This document shows positions 1-9,915 of a stretch of DNA of 64,000 nucleotides, in pieces; position 1 is the first letter of the stretch, and each line of letters opens with the position of its first letter. The DNA is from Leptolinea tardivitalis (GTDB taxonomy: Bacteria > Chloroflexota > Anaerolineae > Anaerolineales > Anaerolineaceae), in contig NZ_BBYA01000009.1 of NCBI RefSeq assembly GCF_001050275.1, positions 310,001-374,000 on the forward strand, written 5' to 3'. Made by a program: the position numbers and the translations under genes. The notes below the pieces were generated by a model that did no database searches, had not been told where the DNA came from, and was given only the letters and a program-made list of their open reading frames with translations.

Positions 1-540
1 AGCGACGATGACTATTCTCTTGCCTGCCTGCATGTCTTTTTTAATAACCTCTTCAAAGTAGGGCACCACACGGGCAACGGTATCCTTCAGACTTTCAGTC
101 AGGGGAAGCTGGTCTTTCTTTTCATTGCGGTACTGCACCTGGTTCTGCGGGTTGCGCTCATCTGATTTCTCCAACGCAGGCGGCTGGATATCATATGAGC
201 GGCGCCAGATTTTAACCTGTTCTTCGCCATATTTGGCGGCCGTCTCAGCTTTATTGAGACCCTGCAGGGCACCGTAATGGCGTTCGTTCAGCAGAAAGGT
301 TTTCTTGACAGGAAGCCATTCACGATCCAGTTCTTCCAGTACATAATTCAGGGTGTGTATAGCCCGCTTCAAATATGATGTGTAACAGATATCGAAATCG
401 TACCCTTCCTGTTTAAGGATCTGGCCGGCGCTTTTCGCTTCTTCCCGGCCTTTATCTGAAAGATCAACATCTGTCCACCCGGTAAACAAGTTGAGCCGAT
501 TCCATTCACTTTCACCGTGTCGAATCAAGACTAATTTCAT
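1..540 (-). CDS. gpmA: 2,3-bisphosphoglycerate-dependent phosphoglycerate mutase, 3' end cut by window
   Basis: Interconverts 3-phosphoglycerate and 2-phosphoglycerate in glycolysis and gluconeogenesis, in the cytoplasm. The first 180 residues are visible, against about 230-250 for the family. The catalytic-histidine motif RHGESEWN is at residues 7-14, followed by [13 protein letters not shown] and by the second active-site segment [14 protein letters not shown], which is diagnostic of the cofactor-dependent enzyme. The ATG is preceded by a good ribosome binding site (GAGGAAG). The gene runs off the left edge, so the C-terminal part with the second catalytic histidine is not seen. It is divergent from the acyltransferase gene. 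Confidence 0.95.
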   Translation of the reverse strand, partial: MKLVLIRHGESEWNRLNLFTGWTDVDLSDKGREEAKSAGQILKQEGYDFDICYTSYLKRAIHTLNYVLEELDREWLPVKKTFLLNERHYGALQGLNKAETAAKYGEEQVKIWRRSYDIQPPALEKSDERNPQNQVQYRNEKKDQLPLTESLKDTVARVVPYFEEVIKKDMQAGKRIVIVA

Positions 541-646
541 AGTATCTTCCTCTTTTTCCAAAAGACTGTGGATTCTCGTGTTCAATAACAGGTCTAATTT
601 TACTCAAAGCTGGTAATTATGACAAAGAAAAGACTATGTAAAACTA

Positions 647-675
647 TTGATACATATTTGGCAATGTCATATAAC
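647..675 (+). promoter_or_regulatory. Probable sigma70-type promoter of the acyltransferase gene
   Basis: TTGATA (647-652), a 17-bp spacer and TATAAC (670-675) match a housekeeping promoter. The start of transcription would fall near 682, giving an untranslated leader of about 100 nt before the ATG at 784. This is pattern matching only. Confidence 0.4.
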
Positions 676-783
676 ACAGCCATCGGATTATAGTAATATA
701 AACATACAGAGCATGGTTTTTTCGCAGAATCAAAGATGAATTGTAACAATCAACCAACACTCTCTATGGGGAAATAAAACCAG

Positions 784-1920
784 ATGAATGTAAAGAAATC
801 GTCACAACCGGTATTCCACCTGGGTTACAGGCCGGCTATTAATGGATTGCGGGGTTTTGCTGTGCTATGGGTGATGGCATTCCATTTCAACTTACCATTA
901 GGTCGTGATGGCATATTTGGAGTGGATATGTTTTTTGCCATAAGTGGATTCTTGATTTCTATTCTTCTCATAGAAGAATATGAGAAGAACAAGAAAATCC
1001 GGTTACTGGATTTCTATATTCGCCGGATATTACGATTGTATCCTGCACTCCTTTGTATGTTGATCGCTGTTGTTTTTTTTGTTCCAAGAGCATATATCAT
1101 TTCCACTCTTTTCTATTTCACAAACTGGATTAAAGCTCTTCATCTTCAACCTGAGAGTTTATATCTCGATCATACCTGGTCGTTATCTATTGAAGAACAG
1201 TTTTATTTAATATGGCCGGTTTTGTTAATGATTTTGTTACGGTCAAAATTACCCAGAAAAGTTCTTTTTGTTTTTCCGGCATCATTAGGCTTGATTTCAG
1301 CCTTTTCGCGAGTTTGTATATGGAATTCAACTCAGGATTGGTTTCGCGTGTATATGGGTACAGATTTGCATGCAGATGGTCTGTTGTTAGGATCCGCTCT
1401 TGGACTGCAGACAGCATATACAGACCCCTCCTATTTCAATAAACATAAAATGGTTAATACACTCATTACGGTATTGTCGTTTACTTTACTGGCATGGTTG
1501 TTGATTGAGAAACAGATGGACCGGTCGTTCATACCAATTGCCGGGAATCTACTGGTTTCGTTAATCACTCTCGTAATACTCTATCGGCTGGTTCTCGCTC
1601 CTTCACAACTAATTATAAAAATATTGAGTTTCCCTCTCCTGGTTAAAATTGGCGTCATTTCTTATGGACTATATTTGTGGCATTCCCCTATTGGCGCGTG
1701 GATTGATTTGGGAAAGTCGAGTATCAATCCAATTTTTCTCGGATATATAAAAATCTTACTTACGTGCTTTATAGCAACAATTTCATACGTATTTGTGGAG
1801 AAACCATTTCTTAAACTCAAGAATCGGTACTCACCGAACAAGTCAGAATGCACAGTGGAATCCTCAGAATCAAATTCTCCGAAACAAAGCATCCTCGAAG
1901 TACAGGATAGCCTTAAATAA
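784..1920 (+). CDS. Acyltransferase 3 family membrane protein (OafA/YrhL-like)
   Basis: Integral membrane acyltransferase of the family that O-acetylates cell-surface polysaccharides, peptidoglycan or lipids. The whole protein is one Acyl_transf_3 domain with about ten hydrophobic helices. Family signatures are visible: INGLRGFAVLWVMAFHF near residue 20 with the catalytic-region histidine, FGVDMFFAISGFLI, RRILRLYPALL, and HTWSLSIEEQFYLIWP near residue 130. The 378-residue length is normal for the family without the extra SGNH domain. The C-terminal 35 residues are polar and Ser/Glu-rich, probably a cytoplasmic tail. It stands alone, with no glycan operon beside it, so the acceptor cannot be named. 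The start has a moderate GGGGAA ribosome binding site. Confidence 0.88.
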   Translation: MNVKKSSQPVFHLGYRPAINGLRGFAVLWVMAFHFNLPLGRDGIFGVDMFFAISGFLISILLIEEYEKNKKIRLLDFYIRRILRLYPALLCMLIAVVFFVPRAYIISTLFYFTNWIKALHLQPESLYLDHTWSLSIEEQFYLIWPVLLMILLRSKLPRKVLFVFPASLGLISAFSRVCIWNSTQDWFRVYMGTDLHADGLLLGSALGLQTAYTDPSYFNKHKMVNTLITVLSFTLLAWLLIEKQMDRSFIPIAGNLLVSLITLVILYRLVLAPSQLIIKILSFPLLVKIGVISYGLYLWHSPIGAWIDLGKSSINPIFLGYIKILLTCFIATISYVFVEKPFLKLKNRYSPNKSECTVESSESNSPKQSILEVQDSLK

Positions 1921-1988
1921 TCGGTCTGTCTCTTGTAGGATGGGATAAAACAGATTTGCATCCTTACAGCTAACATATAATTAGTGTG

Positions 1989-4652
1989 ATGGCAACTCCT
2001 GTTCTGGTAACCAAACTGTATATCCCTGAACTTCGACCAAAAATCGTTGCACGTCCACGTCTTATCGAACGTCTCAATGAAGGCCTTCATCGAAAATTAA
2101 CTCTGTTATCTGCACCGGCGGGATCTGGGAAAACCACATTGGTCTGTGAATGGGCGGCACAAATCCGCAAAGACCGGGGGATTGCCTGGCTTTCATTGGA
2201 TACTAACGACAATGATGTCCATCGTTTTTTGATATATCTGATTTTTGCCCTACAGACGGTTGAACCGGATTTGGGCAAATCTGTTTTGAACCTTCTAGAG
2301 TCTCCGCAACCACCGCCCGCAGAAACATTGTTGACAGTAATCATAAATGACATATCCAGTCTAAAAAAATCCTTCGTACTCGTCTTTGATGATTACCATC
2401 TGATAAGTTCACCGGGAATTAATAATGTTCTTCTGTTTTTGTTGGAGCATATGCCCCCACAGATGCATATCCTTATGACAACGCGGGAAGAACCAGATTT
2501 CCCTCTGTCACGTCTGCGAGCCTGTGATGAGATAACCGAAATACGGGCTCATGACCTGAGTTTTTCTCTCGAAGAAACAACCCGGTTTCTCAATGATGTG
2601 ATGGAATTGGGATTATCTACCGAGTATGTCAATATACTGGAAACACGTACTGAAGGCTGGATCGCCGGACTGCAGCTGGCGGCTATTTCTCTGCGCGGTA
2701 AAAAAGATCCAGATGGTTTTATCCAGTCTTTCACAGGAAGTCACCATTACATTCTGGATTACCTTGTGGAAGAGGTTATTAAACAACAGCCTGACGATGT
2801 GAAAAACTTTCTGCTGTGCACATCGATTCTGGATCGCTTTTGTGGTTCTCTATGTGATGCTGTATTGAACAGCCCGGAAGGTTTCAGTCAGACGACAATT
2901 GCCCGACTGGAACAGGCAAACCTGTTTCTGATTCCTCTGGATAATGAACGGAGATGGTATCGGTATCACCATCTGTTTGCCGATCTGTTACGACAACAAC
3001 TTCATCAGAAGCCTCCAATCCTGGCATCGCTTTCGAGGGAACTCACCGAAAGTGAAATTGAAGCCGAATTGCACTTGCGCGCCAGTCAGTGGTATGAAAA
3101 AAATGGATTGGAAATAGAAGCATTTCAACATGCTGCCGCTGCCAGTGATATTGAGCGTGCAGAACGTCTGATTGAAGGCAAAGGCATGCCCCTGCCTTTC
3201 CGCGGAGCAGCCGCTCCGGTCATACAATGGATTGGGTCACTTCCGAAAGAGATCCTGGATTGTCATCCCTCTTTGCGGGTGACCGATGCCCTGTGTACCA
3301 TGGTCTCCGGCCATCCCAGTCTGGTTGAATCAAAGCTCAAGGAGGCTGAATCCTTGCTTGATGTAACCAGTATGGATGAAAAGACGTGTGATCTGATCGG
3401 ACAGATTGCCGCCTTGCGTGGACTGGTGGCGGCATCTCAAAACAATGTTGAAGCCATAATTTCCCAGTCTAATCGGGCACTGACTTTCCTGCATCCTCAG
3501 AATCAGTCTGTTCGAACGATTACAACGTATTCTCTGGGGGTGGCGTATGAACTGCAGAATGACCATGAGGCCGCTGCCCGGGCGTATCAGGATGTCATAA
3601 ACCTGGCGAAGACTTCGGGTAATACCATGTTTGCGTTGGCAGCCCATTCATCATTGGCCGATGTACAAATTGCAGAAAACAAACTTCATCAGGCTTTTGA
3701 AACGTATAACCAGGCGATGGCTCTGGCTGATAAACCAACCCATTGGACGACGTATGATCCACATTATGGTCTGGCCCGTATTCTCTATGAATGGAATAAC
3801 CTTGATGAGGCACATTCTCATGCCGATGACTGTATCCGTCTGGCTCCCCAGGTGGAATGTGGAACAGTAGTTTCTGCCAAAATCTTACTCTTGCGACTGT
3901 ATCTGGCACGAAATGATGTGAAAAGCGCAGCCAACGCATTGGAAGAAGCCCATGTAATCGCAAATGAACGCAGTCTCACGGATTGCGCGTCTATCTTATC
4001 TGAAGCCCGTGTGGATCTTTTACTCCATCAGGGCAGGTTTGCTGAAGCGGTTGAACTGGCAGAAAAATCTGGTTTACCAGAAAGTCTGGCTCGTTCATAC
4101 CTCGCAGCCGGGAATGATGAATCGGCCCTTTCTTTACTGGAATCACTGCGCTGGAAGATGGTTGAAGTCAACCGCCCGGATCAACGATTAAGAATTATGA
4201 CTTTACAGGCGGTTGCCCTTTATGAACATGGCGAATTAGAAAAAGCTCTCCGCATACTTACGGAGGTATTGGAAGAAGCAAAACCCGGAGGTTTTATTCG
4301 TCTTTTCCTCGATGAGGGGGAAAAGATGGGAGAATTACTGGAAATTGCTCAATCCAGGGGGATTAACCCGGAATATACATCTATTCTGCTTGCTGCTTTT
4401 ACCGAAGAGCCGTCAGACAAGGGGAAGAAGCCTGCCGGTGAGGAAAACCAATCACTCATTGAGCCGCTCAGTCCGCGCGAGCTGGACGTGCTGCGGTTGA
4501 TTGCCCGGGGTTTATCAAACAAAGAGATTGGGAGCCGGTTGTTCCTGGCGCTCCCCACAGTCAAAGGGTATACCCGGATAATTTTCAATAAACTACATGT
4601 CCAACGACGTACAGAGGCCGTGGCACGGGCGCAGGAACTTGGCCTTCTGTAA
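1989..4652 (+). CDS. MalT-type LuxR family transcriptional regulator (STAND ATPase)
   Basis: Large ATP-dependent transcriptional activator. Near the N-terminus is a NACHT/STAND-like NTPase with P-loop APAGSGKT (about residues 42-49), a Walker-B-like VFDDYH and the winged-helix region typical of MalT. A long TPR-like helical sensor region follows (about 400-780). The last 60 residues are a LuxR helix-turn-helix (LSPRELDVLRLIARGLSNKEIG and the recognition helix around TVKGYTRIIFNKLHV). Its length of just under 890 residues matches MalT (about 900). GTG at 1986 immediately precedes ATG at 1989; I prefer the ATG. No sugar gene is adjacent, so inducer and targets are unknown. Such regulators are abundant in Anaerolineae (general knowledge). 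Confidence 0.92.
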   Translation: MATPVLVTKLYIPELRPKIVARPRLIERLNEGLHRKLTLLSAPAGSGKTTLVCEWAAQIRKDRGIAWLSLDTNDNDVHRFLIYLIFALQTVEPDLGKSVLNLLESPQPPPAETLLTVIINDISSLKKSFVLVFDDYHLISSPGINNVLLFLLEHMPPQMHILMTTREEPDFPLSRLRACDEITEIRAHDLSFSLEETTRFLNDVMELGLSTEYVNILETRTEGWIAGLQLAAISLRGKKDPDGFIQSFTGSHHYILDYLVEEVIKQQPDDVKNFLLCTSILDRFCGSLCDAVLNSPEGFSQTTIARLEQANLFLIPLDNERRWYRYHHLFADLLRQQLHQKPPILASLSRELTESEIEAELHLRASQWYEKNGLEIEAFQHAAAASDIERAERLIEGKGMPLPFRGAAAPVIQWIGSLPKEILDCHPSLRVTDALCTMVSGHPSLVESKLKEAESLLDVTSMDEKTCDLIGQIAALRGLVAASQNNVEAIISQSNRALTFLHPQNQSVRTITTYSLGVAYELQNDHEAAARAYQDVINLAKTSGNTMFALAAHSSLADVQIAENKLHQAFETYNQAMALADKPTHWTTYDPHYGLARILYEWNNLDEAHSHADDCIRLAPQVECGTVVSAKILLLRLYLARNDVKSAANALEEAHVIANERSLTDCASILSEARVDLLLHQGRFAEAVELAEKSGLPESLARSYLAAGNDESALSLLESLRWKMVEVNRPDQRLRIMTLQAVALYEHGELEKALRILTEVLEEAKPGGFIRLFLDEGEKMGELLEIAQSRGINPEYTSILLAAFTEEPSDKGKKPAGEENQSLIEPLSPRELDVLRLIARGLSNKEIGSRLFLALPTVKGYTRIIFNKLHVQRRTEAVARAQELGLL

Positions 4653-4843
4653 ACTCCTCAATTGATTAATAGAACTCCCGGTGGGAAACCATACCGGTAA
4701 TCAATACTTAAGTATCTATTCATCCATACCCGGTGCCCTTTATATTTTTATCAGAATAAGGGATCGGGTTGATTTTATGGCGCAGTAGTTTCGTATGAAG
4801 ACCTGATCCGATACATCAGATCAGTTTGTAAGAGAAGGGAAAG

Positions 4844-5827
4844 ATGAAAGCAATTGTATACACCCAATATGGTACGCCGAATGTGATGAAGCTGAAGCAG
4901 GTTGAGAAACCCGAATCTGGTGATAATGAGATTTTGATAAAGGTACATGCTGTTTCAGTTAATTATGCAGACTGGCATGCCCTGACCGGAACACCGTATA
5001 TTGCGCGCATAGCCTTCGGATTTTTTCGTCCGCGCAACGTTATTCTGGGGGCGGACATAGCCGGAACAGTGGAAAAAGTTGGTCGAAATGTAGGATTGTT
5101 CAAACCGGGTGATGCTGTTTATGGGGACCTTGGATTGCATGGGTTTGGTGGTTTTGCCGAATACATATGTGTAAAAGAAGAATGGATTGCCCATAAACCA
5201 GAAAACCTTACGTTTGCCCAGGCGGCAGCCGTTCCTATGGCAGCCGTCACCGCCTTACAGGCACTGCGGGATCATGGTCAGGTTCAACCCGGGCAAAAAG
5301 TCCTGATTCATGGGGCCGCCGGTGGTGTGGGAACATTTGCCGTTCAACTGGCAAAATACTTCGGCGCCCACGTGACGGCTGTTTGCAGCAGCCGGAATAC
5401 AGATCTGGCTAGCTCGCTCGGAGCAGACGAGGTCATTGATTATGCCAGGGAAGATTTCTCGGCGAATGGTCACAGGTATGACCTGATTCTGGGCATCAAT
5501 GGAAACCGCTCTATTAATGATTACCGGCGGGTACTGAGTCCCCACGGCAGGTATTTAATGATCGGTGGCAGCGACCGTCAAATTTTTCAGGCCATGATCC
5601 TGGGGCCGTTGCTTTCAAAAAAAGACGGCATTAACATGGGCGGCATGACTGGCAGAACCAACCCGAAGGATCTCGCTTTTATTAAAGACCTTCTGGAAGC
5701 CGGGAAGATCAGGCCGGTTATAGACAGGTCTTATCCACTGGAAGAGACGCATGCCGCGTTACGTTATATTGGAGAAGGACATGCCCGTGGAAAAGTGGTG
5801 ATTCACGTGGTGGACGAAGGAAAATAA
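4844..5827 (+). CDS. NAD(P)-dependent medium-chain dehydrogenase (quinone oxidoreductase-like, zinc-free)
   Basis: Medium-chain dehydrogenase/reductase of the quinone oxidoreductase branch. The GroES-like N-terminal fold covers about residues 1-130. The cofactor domain begins with the AAGGVG fingerprint near residue 150 (HGAAGGVGTFAVQLAK), characteristic of NADPH-linked QOR and NADP alcohol dehydrogenases. The structural-zinc cysteine cluster and the catalytic-zinc Cys/His pair are absent, so a zinc-dependent alcohol dehydrogenase is unlikely. The length of 327 residues is typical. The ATG follows GGGAAAG. A small membrane protein gene starts 47 bp downstream on the same strand. The substrate is not inferable. 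Confidence 0.88.
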   Translation: MKAIVYTQYGTPNVMKLKQVEKPESGDNEILIKVHAVSVNYADWHALTGTPYIARIAFGFFRPRNVILGADIAGTVEKVGRNVGLFKPGDAVYGDLGLHGFGGFAEYICVKEEWIAHKPENLTFAQAAAVPMAAVTALQALRDHGQVQPGQKVLIHGAAGGVGTFAVQLAKYFGAHVTAVCSSRNTDLASSLGADEVIDYAREDFSANGHRYDLILGINGNRSINDYRRVLSPHGRYLMIGGSDRQIFQAMILGPLLSKKDGINMGGMTGRTNPKDLAFIKDLLEAGKIRPVIDRSYPLEETHAALRYIGEGHARGKVVIHVVDEGK

Positions 5828-5874
5828 GGATGGATGACATCGCATTCCTTTTAAATAGGAAACGATAATCCAAA

Positions 5875-6240
5875 ATGACAGATAAACCTTTCCTTTTCTC
5901 ATTTCTGTGGGCCGCCCTCATGCTGACCTACTTACTTGGGGATGTTTTGCGCATCTTCAGCGGTGATTTCAAACCCGGTGAAATTGATGGAATAAAACTT
6001 TCTCAGGCGGCGTGGCTGGGGATAGCCGTATTGATGTTGATTCCGATCCTGATGATCATCGGCTCGCTTCTGTTAAATCAACCTGTGAATCGCCAGGTAA
6101 ATATTGGGGCAGCTGCATTTCTATTGCTTTTCAACCTCGTAGGTCTACCCACATACCCTTCACTGTATGACCGTTTCCTGATCGTTGTAGGATTGGCAAT
6201 CAACGTGATGACCATCTGGTTTGCCTGGCAATGGGGATGA
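5875..6240 (+). CDS. Small four-helix membrane protein (DUF6326-like)
   Basis: A 121-residue protein with four predicted membrane helices (about 8-24, 45-65, 74-92 and 98-118). The family assignment is from memory of the overall pattern, an N-terminal FLW...LTYLLGDVLR segment and a conserved RFL...GLAINVMTIW ending. Function is unknown. It lies shortly downstream of the quinone-oxidoreductase-like gene and may be co-transcribed with it. Confidence 0.72.
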   Translation: MTDKPFLFSFLWAALMLTYLLGDVLRIFSGDFKPGEIDGIKLSQAAWLGIAVLMLIPILMIIGSLLLNQPVNRQVNIGAAAFLLLFNLVGLPTYPSLYDRFLIVVGLAINVMTIWFAWQWG

Positions 6241-6309
6241 TCATTCTTTTCTGAGAGCAAATGAGCGATCAGGCAGATTACCATCCGGCAAATTTAACGG
6301 AAGGAGTAC

Positions 6310-6666
6310 ATGCAAATGACTGCATCCAAACCGGAGAAATTGCTGATCGTATGGACCAGCGGCGATAAAGACGTCGCCATAAATATGGTCTTCATGTATG
6401 CCCGGAATTCCATGTTAAAAGGCTGGTGGGATGAGGTAACCCTGCTTATCTGGGGACCTTCAACCAATCTGTTGGTACAAGATGAAGAGCTTAAAGTGGG
6501 TCTGAAGGAGGTACAGGATGCCGGAGTGCGGGTGGTTGCCTGCAAACGTTGTGCGGAAAACTACGGAGTAGTGCCCCAGATGGAAAGCCTGGGAGCAGAA
6601 GTGATTTACAGCGGCGAATTCCTCACGGATTGGATAAAATCTGAGGAAAAGTACATCACCTTCTAA
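6310..6666 (+). CDS. DsrE family protein
   Basis: Small soluble 118-residue protein with the DsrE/DsrF-like alpha/beta fold: LLIVWTSGDKDVAINMVFMYA at the N-terminus, EVTLLIWGPS in the middle, and a single CKRCAENYG motif near residue 77 where sulfur-carrier DsrE proteins have their active cysteine. The family moves sulfur or acts on small thiols. No tus or dsr genes are nearby, so a specific role is not supported. A strong GGAAGGAG lies just before the start. A second ATG two codons in (6316) has the better spacing. Confidence 0.82.
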   Translation: MQMTASKPEKLLIVWTSGDKDVAINMVFMYARNSMLKGWWDEVTLLIWGPSTNLLVQDEELKVGLKEVQDAGVRVVACKRCAENYGVVPQMESLGAEVIYSGEFLTDWIKSEEKYITF

Positions 6667-6866
6667 CCATTAATTTGAACAGGAATATAGCAATGGCACA
6701 TAACAGCTCTTTGCCTGTTGTTCCAGGCGCATAATTTGCGGAATTGTCAAAATTGATCTTGTTCGATGGATGGGAACTGAACATGCACGGATTTGATTCC
6801 AATATATCAAATACGTGCATGTCAACCAGTTCTTTATTTCTGAGAAAGCTAAAGTCGAAAGGATAG

Positions 6867-7298
6867 GTGCAGTCCGTGAAGCAGAATATTGTTCATATTG
6901 CCCTGGTTGTCAGGGATTACGATGAAGCCCTGGATTTCTATGTAAACAAATTGAATTTTGAACTGATCGAAGATACCTATCAACCGGAGCAGGACAAACG
7001 CTGGGTGGTTGTTGCCCCGCCGGGCGGCACCGGCACAACGCTTCTTTTGGCAAGGGCTTCCAAACCTGAACAGGAACCGTTCATTGGCAATCAAACAGGC
7101 GGACGGGTTTTTCTCTTCCTGAACTCTGATGATTTCTGGAGGGATTATCACGCCATGCAGGCGAAGGGGATTAAATTCATTCGCGAGCCCAAACAGGCGG
7201 AATATGGCATGGTGGCTGTTTTTGAAGATTTATATGGAAACCTGTGGGATCTGCTGCAACTAAATGAGGATCATCCGATTGTCAGACGGATGAATTAA
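6867..7298 (+). CDS. VOC family protein (glyoxalase/bleomycin-resistance fold)
   Basis: A 143-residue single-domain vicinal-oxygen-chelate protein with two beta-alpha-beta-beta-beta modules. Metal-ligand positions are recognisable: the His in VHIALVVRDYDEALDFYV near the start and the Glu in VAVFEDLYGNLWDLLQ near the end. Members include glyoxalases, dioxygenases and antibiotic-binding proteins, and sequence alone does not separate them. The start is GTG at 6867 with AAAGGA close upstream; GTG at 6876 is an alternative. A strong bidirectional terminator follows. Confidence 0.85.
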   Translation: MQSVKQNIVHIALVVRDYDEALDFYVNKLNFELIEDTYQPEQDKRWVVVAPPGGTGTTLLLARASKPEQEPFIGNQTGGRVFLFLNSDDFWRDYHAMQAKGIKFIREPKQAEYGMVAVFEDLYGNLWDLLQLNEDHPIVRRMN

Positions 7299-7302
7299 AA
7301 AA

Positions 7303-7342
7303 CCAGGGTGAGGTTACAAGTACCTCACCCTGGTCGTTTTCT
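7303..7342. terminator. Bidirectional intrinsic terminator
   Basis: A perfect 12-bp stem (CCAGGGTGAGGT at 7303-7314, its complement at 7322-7333) with a 7-nt loop, flanked by AAAAA on the left and a T-rich CGTTTTCT on the right. It sits between the convergent VOC and PEP-utilising enzyme genes and can serve both. Confidence 0.9.
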
Positions 7343-7359
7343 CACATATTCAAGTGGAA

Positions 7360-9915
7360 TTATAAAATCTCTACCAGCCCTTTGCCGCCATCCACCCGAA
7401 CACGGTCGCCGGTTTTCAGACGCATGGTGGCATTCCCACAGCCGACCACAGCCGGGATGCCGATCTCACGGGCCACAATGGCTGCGTGACTGAGCGGCGC
7501 TCCCAGGTCGGTGACAATGGCGGCCGCACGCGGAAACAACGGTGTCCAACCGATGTTGGTCATGGTGGTGACCAGCACTTCACCGGCTTTGAAGGAGCTG
7601 CTTTCTTCCAGCGATTCCAACCGCCGGACGGTTCCTTCCACCACTCCCAGTGCTCCGGCAAATCCATGAATGGATCGGCCGTCGTCTTTGACAGTGGGCG
7701 ATTTTGTCTGGACGATGGCATTTGCATCGTACACATCAGATCGCCGGTTCGGATCGGCAGCCCAGGTGAAGGGATCAAACCGGCCGCAGATCACCGCCGG
7801 GTATGGAGGCAGGGCGCGGTATTTTTCGAATGTTTCCCTGCGCAGTGGGATATACTCAATGGCTTTTGTCCCGGTGGTTAACCCTTCCAACACCTCATTG
7901 ATGGTCAGGAAGAAAATATCATCACCAATACCGAGAAACTCACCGGCTCGCAGAGCAAATGCGCGCAGCACAGCCATACCCCGTGTGGCTTCTGATCTGA
8001 CGGCTTCCCGGTTACGGGCGGCGGCGGAAACCTGGTCAAGGCGTTTTTTCATATACTTTGCCTTCCCCGGCACTTTCTCACAGAAGCGTGCCCAGGCGGC
8101 ATCATATGCTTCACGCTGACGATGGATTAATTCATCCACATCCACCGGAGTTTTTTCCCATTCCTTCAATTGACGGTCAAGCCAGGCTGGATCTTCATTG
8201 GGTCTGGGCCAGGCACATTCGGCTTCATTGACTCCACGATGGCCATATCGGTCCAGGTATTCTTCACGGCTCAGGCGGCCTTTTTTAACGAGGTCCAATC
8301 CAGCCATGGGGCCAAGGCTTTCCAATTGCGAAGAGGTTCCGCTGAGGTTGGACAGTAACGCATTGGCATCATCATCACCGACCAGCCCGTGAAGCTCACG
8401 ATCCACTCTAACCTGGATATCGGAAGAGGCAGCAATGATGTGGATCAATGAATCGCAATACCGGGGGAATATTTCATTCTTCCATAAATCAACCAGTTCC
8501 ATTCCAGTTGAGGTTTGTTGAATTTTCCCACGTAACTCGGCACATTTCTGACGGTTTTCCGCCAGAAACCTGGGGGCTTTCTTGCGATATTCCCCAAATT
8601 GCAGGGTGGATCGAATCAGGCCGGGAAGAACATTTTTTGACCATTCTTCTCCTGTCAATGGGAGAAGAGGGATTTGCATACCTTCCGGCAGACCGCCCCA
8701 CCAACCGGCAATTTCCTGGTAAGCCCGACGGGCATCCCCTTTGAAGAAGCGGGCAAAAGCGGAAACCTGCACGGTGATATTTGAATAGAACCGTCCGCAA
8801 ATGATGCCATTGAGAGAATGGTTGCGTACAAATAAGTTGGGGCCATTCCGCTTATCCAGGTAATATCGCAGTGATGTGGTGAACGGTGTCAATACCTCCG
8901 GGCTGGCTTCCATCAGGTTGGTGGCCGACCACAGGAAATTGCCTTTGAGTGTATCGTTCCACACGGCTGTAACCGGATTGAAGTTATTCAATGTGGTGAT
9001 GGGACGCGCCTGCAAAATGCAGACCTTGCCTCCGGTGACAGCCCACTCAATATCCTGTGGACAGCCAAGATCGTTTTCAATCATATTGGCGAGACGATGC
9101 AGGTTCTTTGCAATTGCGTTGAGTTCAGACGAGCCATTATATTTCCCGGATGGACGTTCGAAAGTGAAAGTCTGTGCAGAAACCTGCCCTGATACCAGCT
9201 TTTCGCCAATACCGGCCACGAAATTCCCGCTCATTTGACCATAATTGCCAGTCAGAGGATCAACGGTGAAAAGGACACCGGCGTACTCAGGTTGTACCAT
9301 TCTCTGGATGACCACGGCGACCGGATGTTCCCCGCCTTCCAATCCATGATGGCGGGTGTAACTCTCCACCCGCGCGCTTGTGCCAGAATGGACGACGGTC
9401 TGAATGGCTTTGCGGATCTCTTCGTCGGTTTTTACGTCCAGCACACTTTCAAACTCGCCGGCAAAGGATGCCTGTGCTGAATCTTCCTGCAGGGCGGATG
9501 ACCTCACGGCAAAGGCCGCCGGTTTTCCAGCCCGCAATCGGGATAGCTCTTTCTGAACCTGTTCCCAGGCTGCCGGAGTGATATCACCCTGGGTAAAAGA
9601 TTCCGGGAGAAGCACACAACCATCTGGTACGGGATAACCGTTCTGCTTTAGCATAGACAGGGCTTTGCCTTTTCCACCCGCCTGCAATGACAAGGGTTCG
9701 TCAACGGGCAATCGGTTAAAGGCAAGAACAGTCTCTCCCTCTTTAGGACGGACCAACCACATATTCAGGTGCATCAGTTCGTTCCCCAGCCAGATGAAAA
9801 GCTGGTTCCCAACGCCGCCAGCAACAGTAGCCAGAACGATCAAGGCAGCCACATTTTTTATTCCGCTGAATCGGAAGACTGAAATGGCGCAGATGGTGGC
9901 ACCAATCCCGCCCAA
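7360..9915 (-). CDS. PEP/pyruvate-binding phosphotransferase (PEP synthase / rifampicin phosphotransferase-like) with hydrophobic N-terminus
   Basis: Three-domain enzyme of the PEP-synthase family. An ATP-grasp PPDK_N domain covers about residues 60-360 (AGGKGKAL, AVRSSALQEDS, QDIEWA, QARPITTL). The helical middle domain carries the DRYGHRG motif and a WPRPNEDP segment as in rifampicin phosphotransferases. The C-terminal swivelling His domain has GAPLSHAAIVAREIGIPAVVG, whose His carries the phosphate. This layout fits RPH-type enzymes better than canonical PEP synthase, which ends in a TIM barrel that is missing here. Residues 1-47 are hydrophobic with sensible codon use but lack a ribosome binding site; the start used is TTG. 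An ATG at 9774 with GGGGA 8 nt upstream is the alternative start. The substrate is unknown. An AbrB-like gene lies directly upstream. Confidence 0.85.
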   Translation of the reverse strand: MGGIGATICAISVFRFSGIKNVAALIVLATVAGGVGNQLFIWLGNELMHLNMWLVRPKEGETVLAFNRLPVDEPLSLQAGGKGKALSMLKQNGYPVPDGCVLLPESFTQGDITPAAWEQVQKELSRLRAGKPAAFAVRSSALQEDSAQASFAGEFESVLDVKTDEEIRKAIQTVVHSGTSARVESYTRHHGLEGGEHPVAVVIQRMVQPEYAGVLFTVDPLTGNYGQMSGNFVAGIGEKLVSGQVSAQTFTFERPSGKYNGSSELNAIAKNLHRLANMIENDLGCPQDIEWAVTGGKVCILQARPITTLNNFNPVTAVWNDTLKGNFLWSATNLMEASPEVLTPFTTSLRYYLDKRNGPNLFVRNHSLNGIICGRFYSNITVQVSAFARFFKGDARRAYQEIAGWWGGLPEGMQIPLLPLTGEEWSKNVLPGLIRSTLQFGEYRKKAPRFLAENRQKCAELRGKIQQTSTGMELVDLWKNEIFPRYCDSLIHIIAASSDIQVRVDRELHGLVGDDDANALLSNLSGTSSQLESLGPMAGLDLVKKGRLSREEYLDRYGHRGVNEAECAWPRPNEDPAWLDRQLKEWEKTPVDVDELIHRQREAYDAAWARFCEKVPGKAKYMKKRLDQVSAAARNREAVRSEATRGMAVLRAFALRAGEFLGIGDDIFFLTINEVLEGLTTGTKAIEYIPLRRETFEKYRALPPYPAVICGRFDPFTWAADPNRRSDVYDANAIVQTKSPTVKDDGRSIHGFAGALGVVEGTVRRLESLEESSSFKAGEVLVTTMTNIGWTPLFPRAAAIVTDLGAPLSHAAIVAREIGIPAVVGCGNATMRLKTGDRVRVDGGKGLVEIL

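Noticed and set aside
1662-2090. 142-codon minus-strand frame across the acyltransferase/LuxR junction
   Set aside because: Antisense to two well-supported genes, with no domain; a shadow frame.
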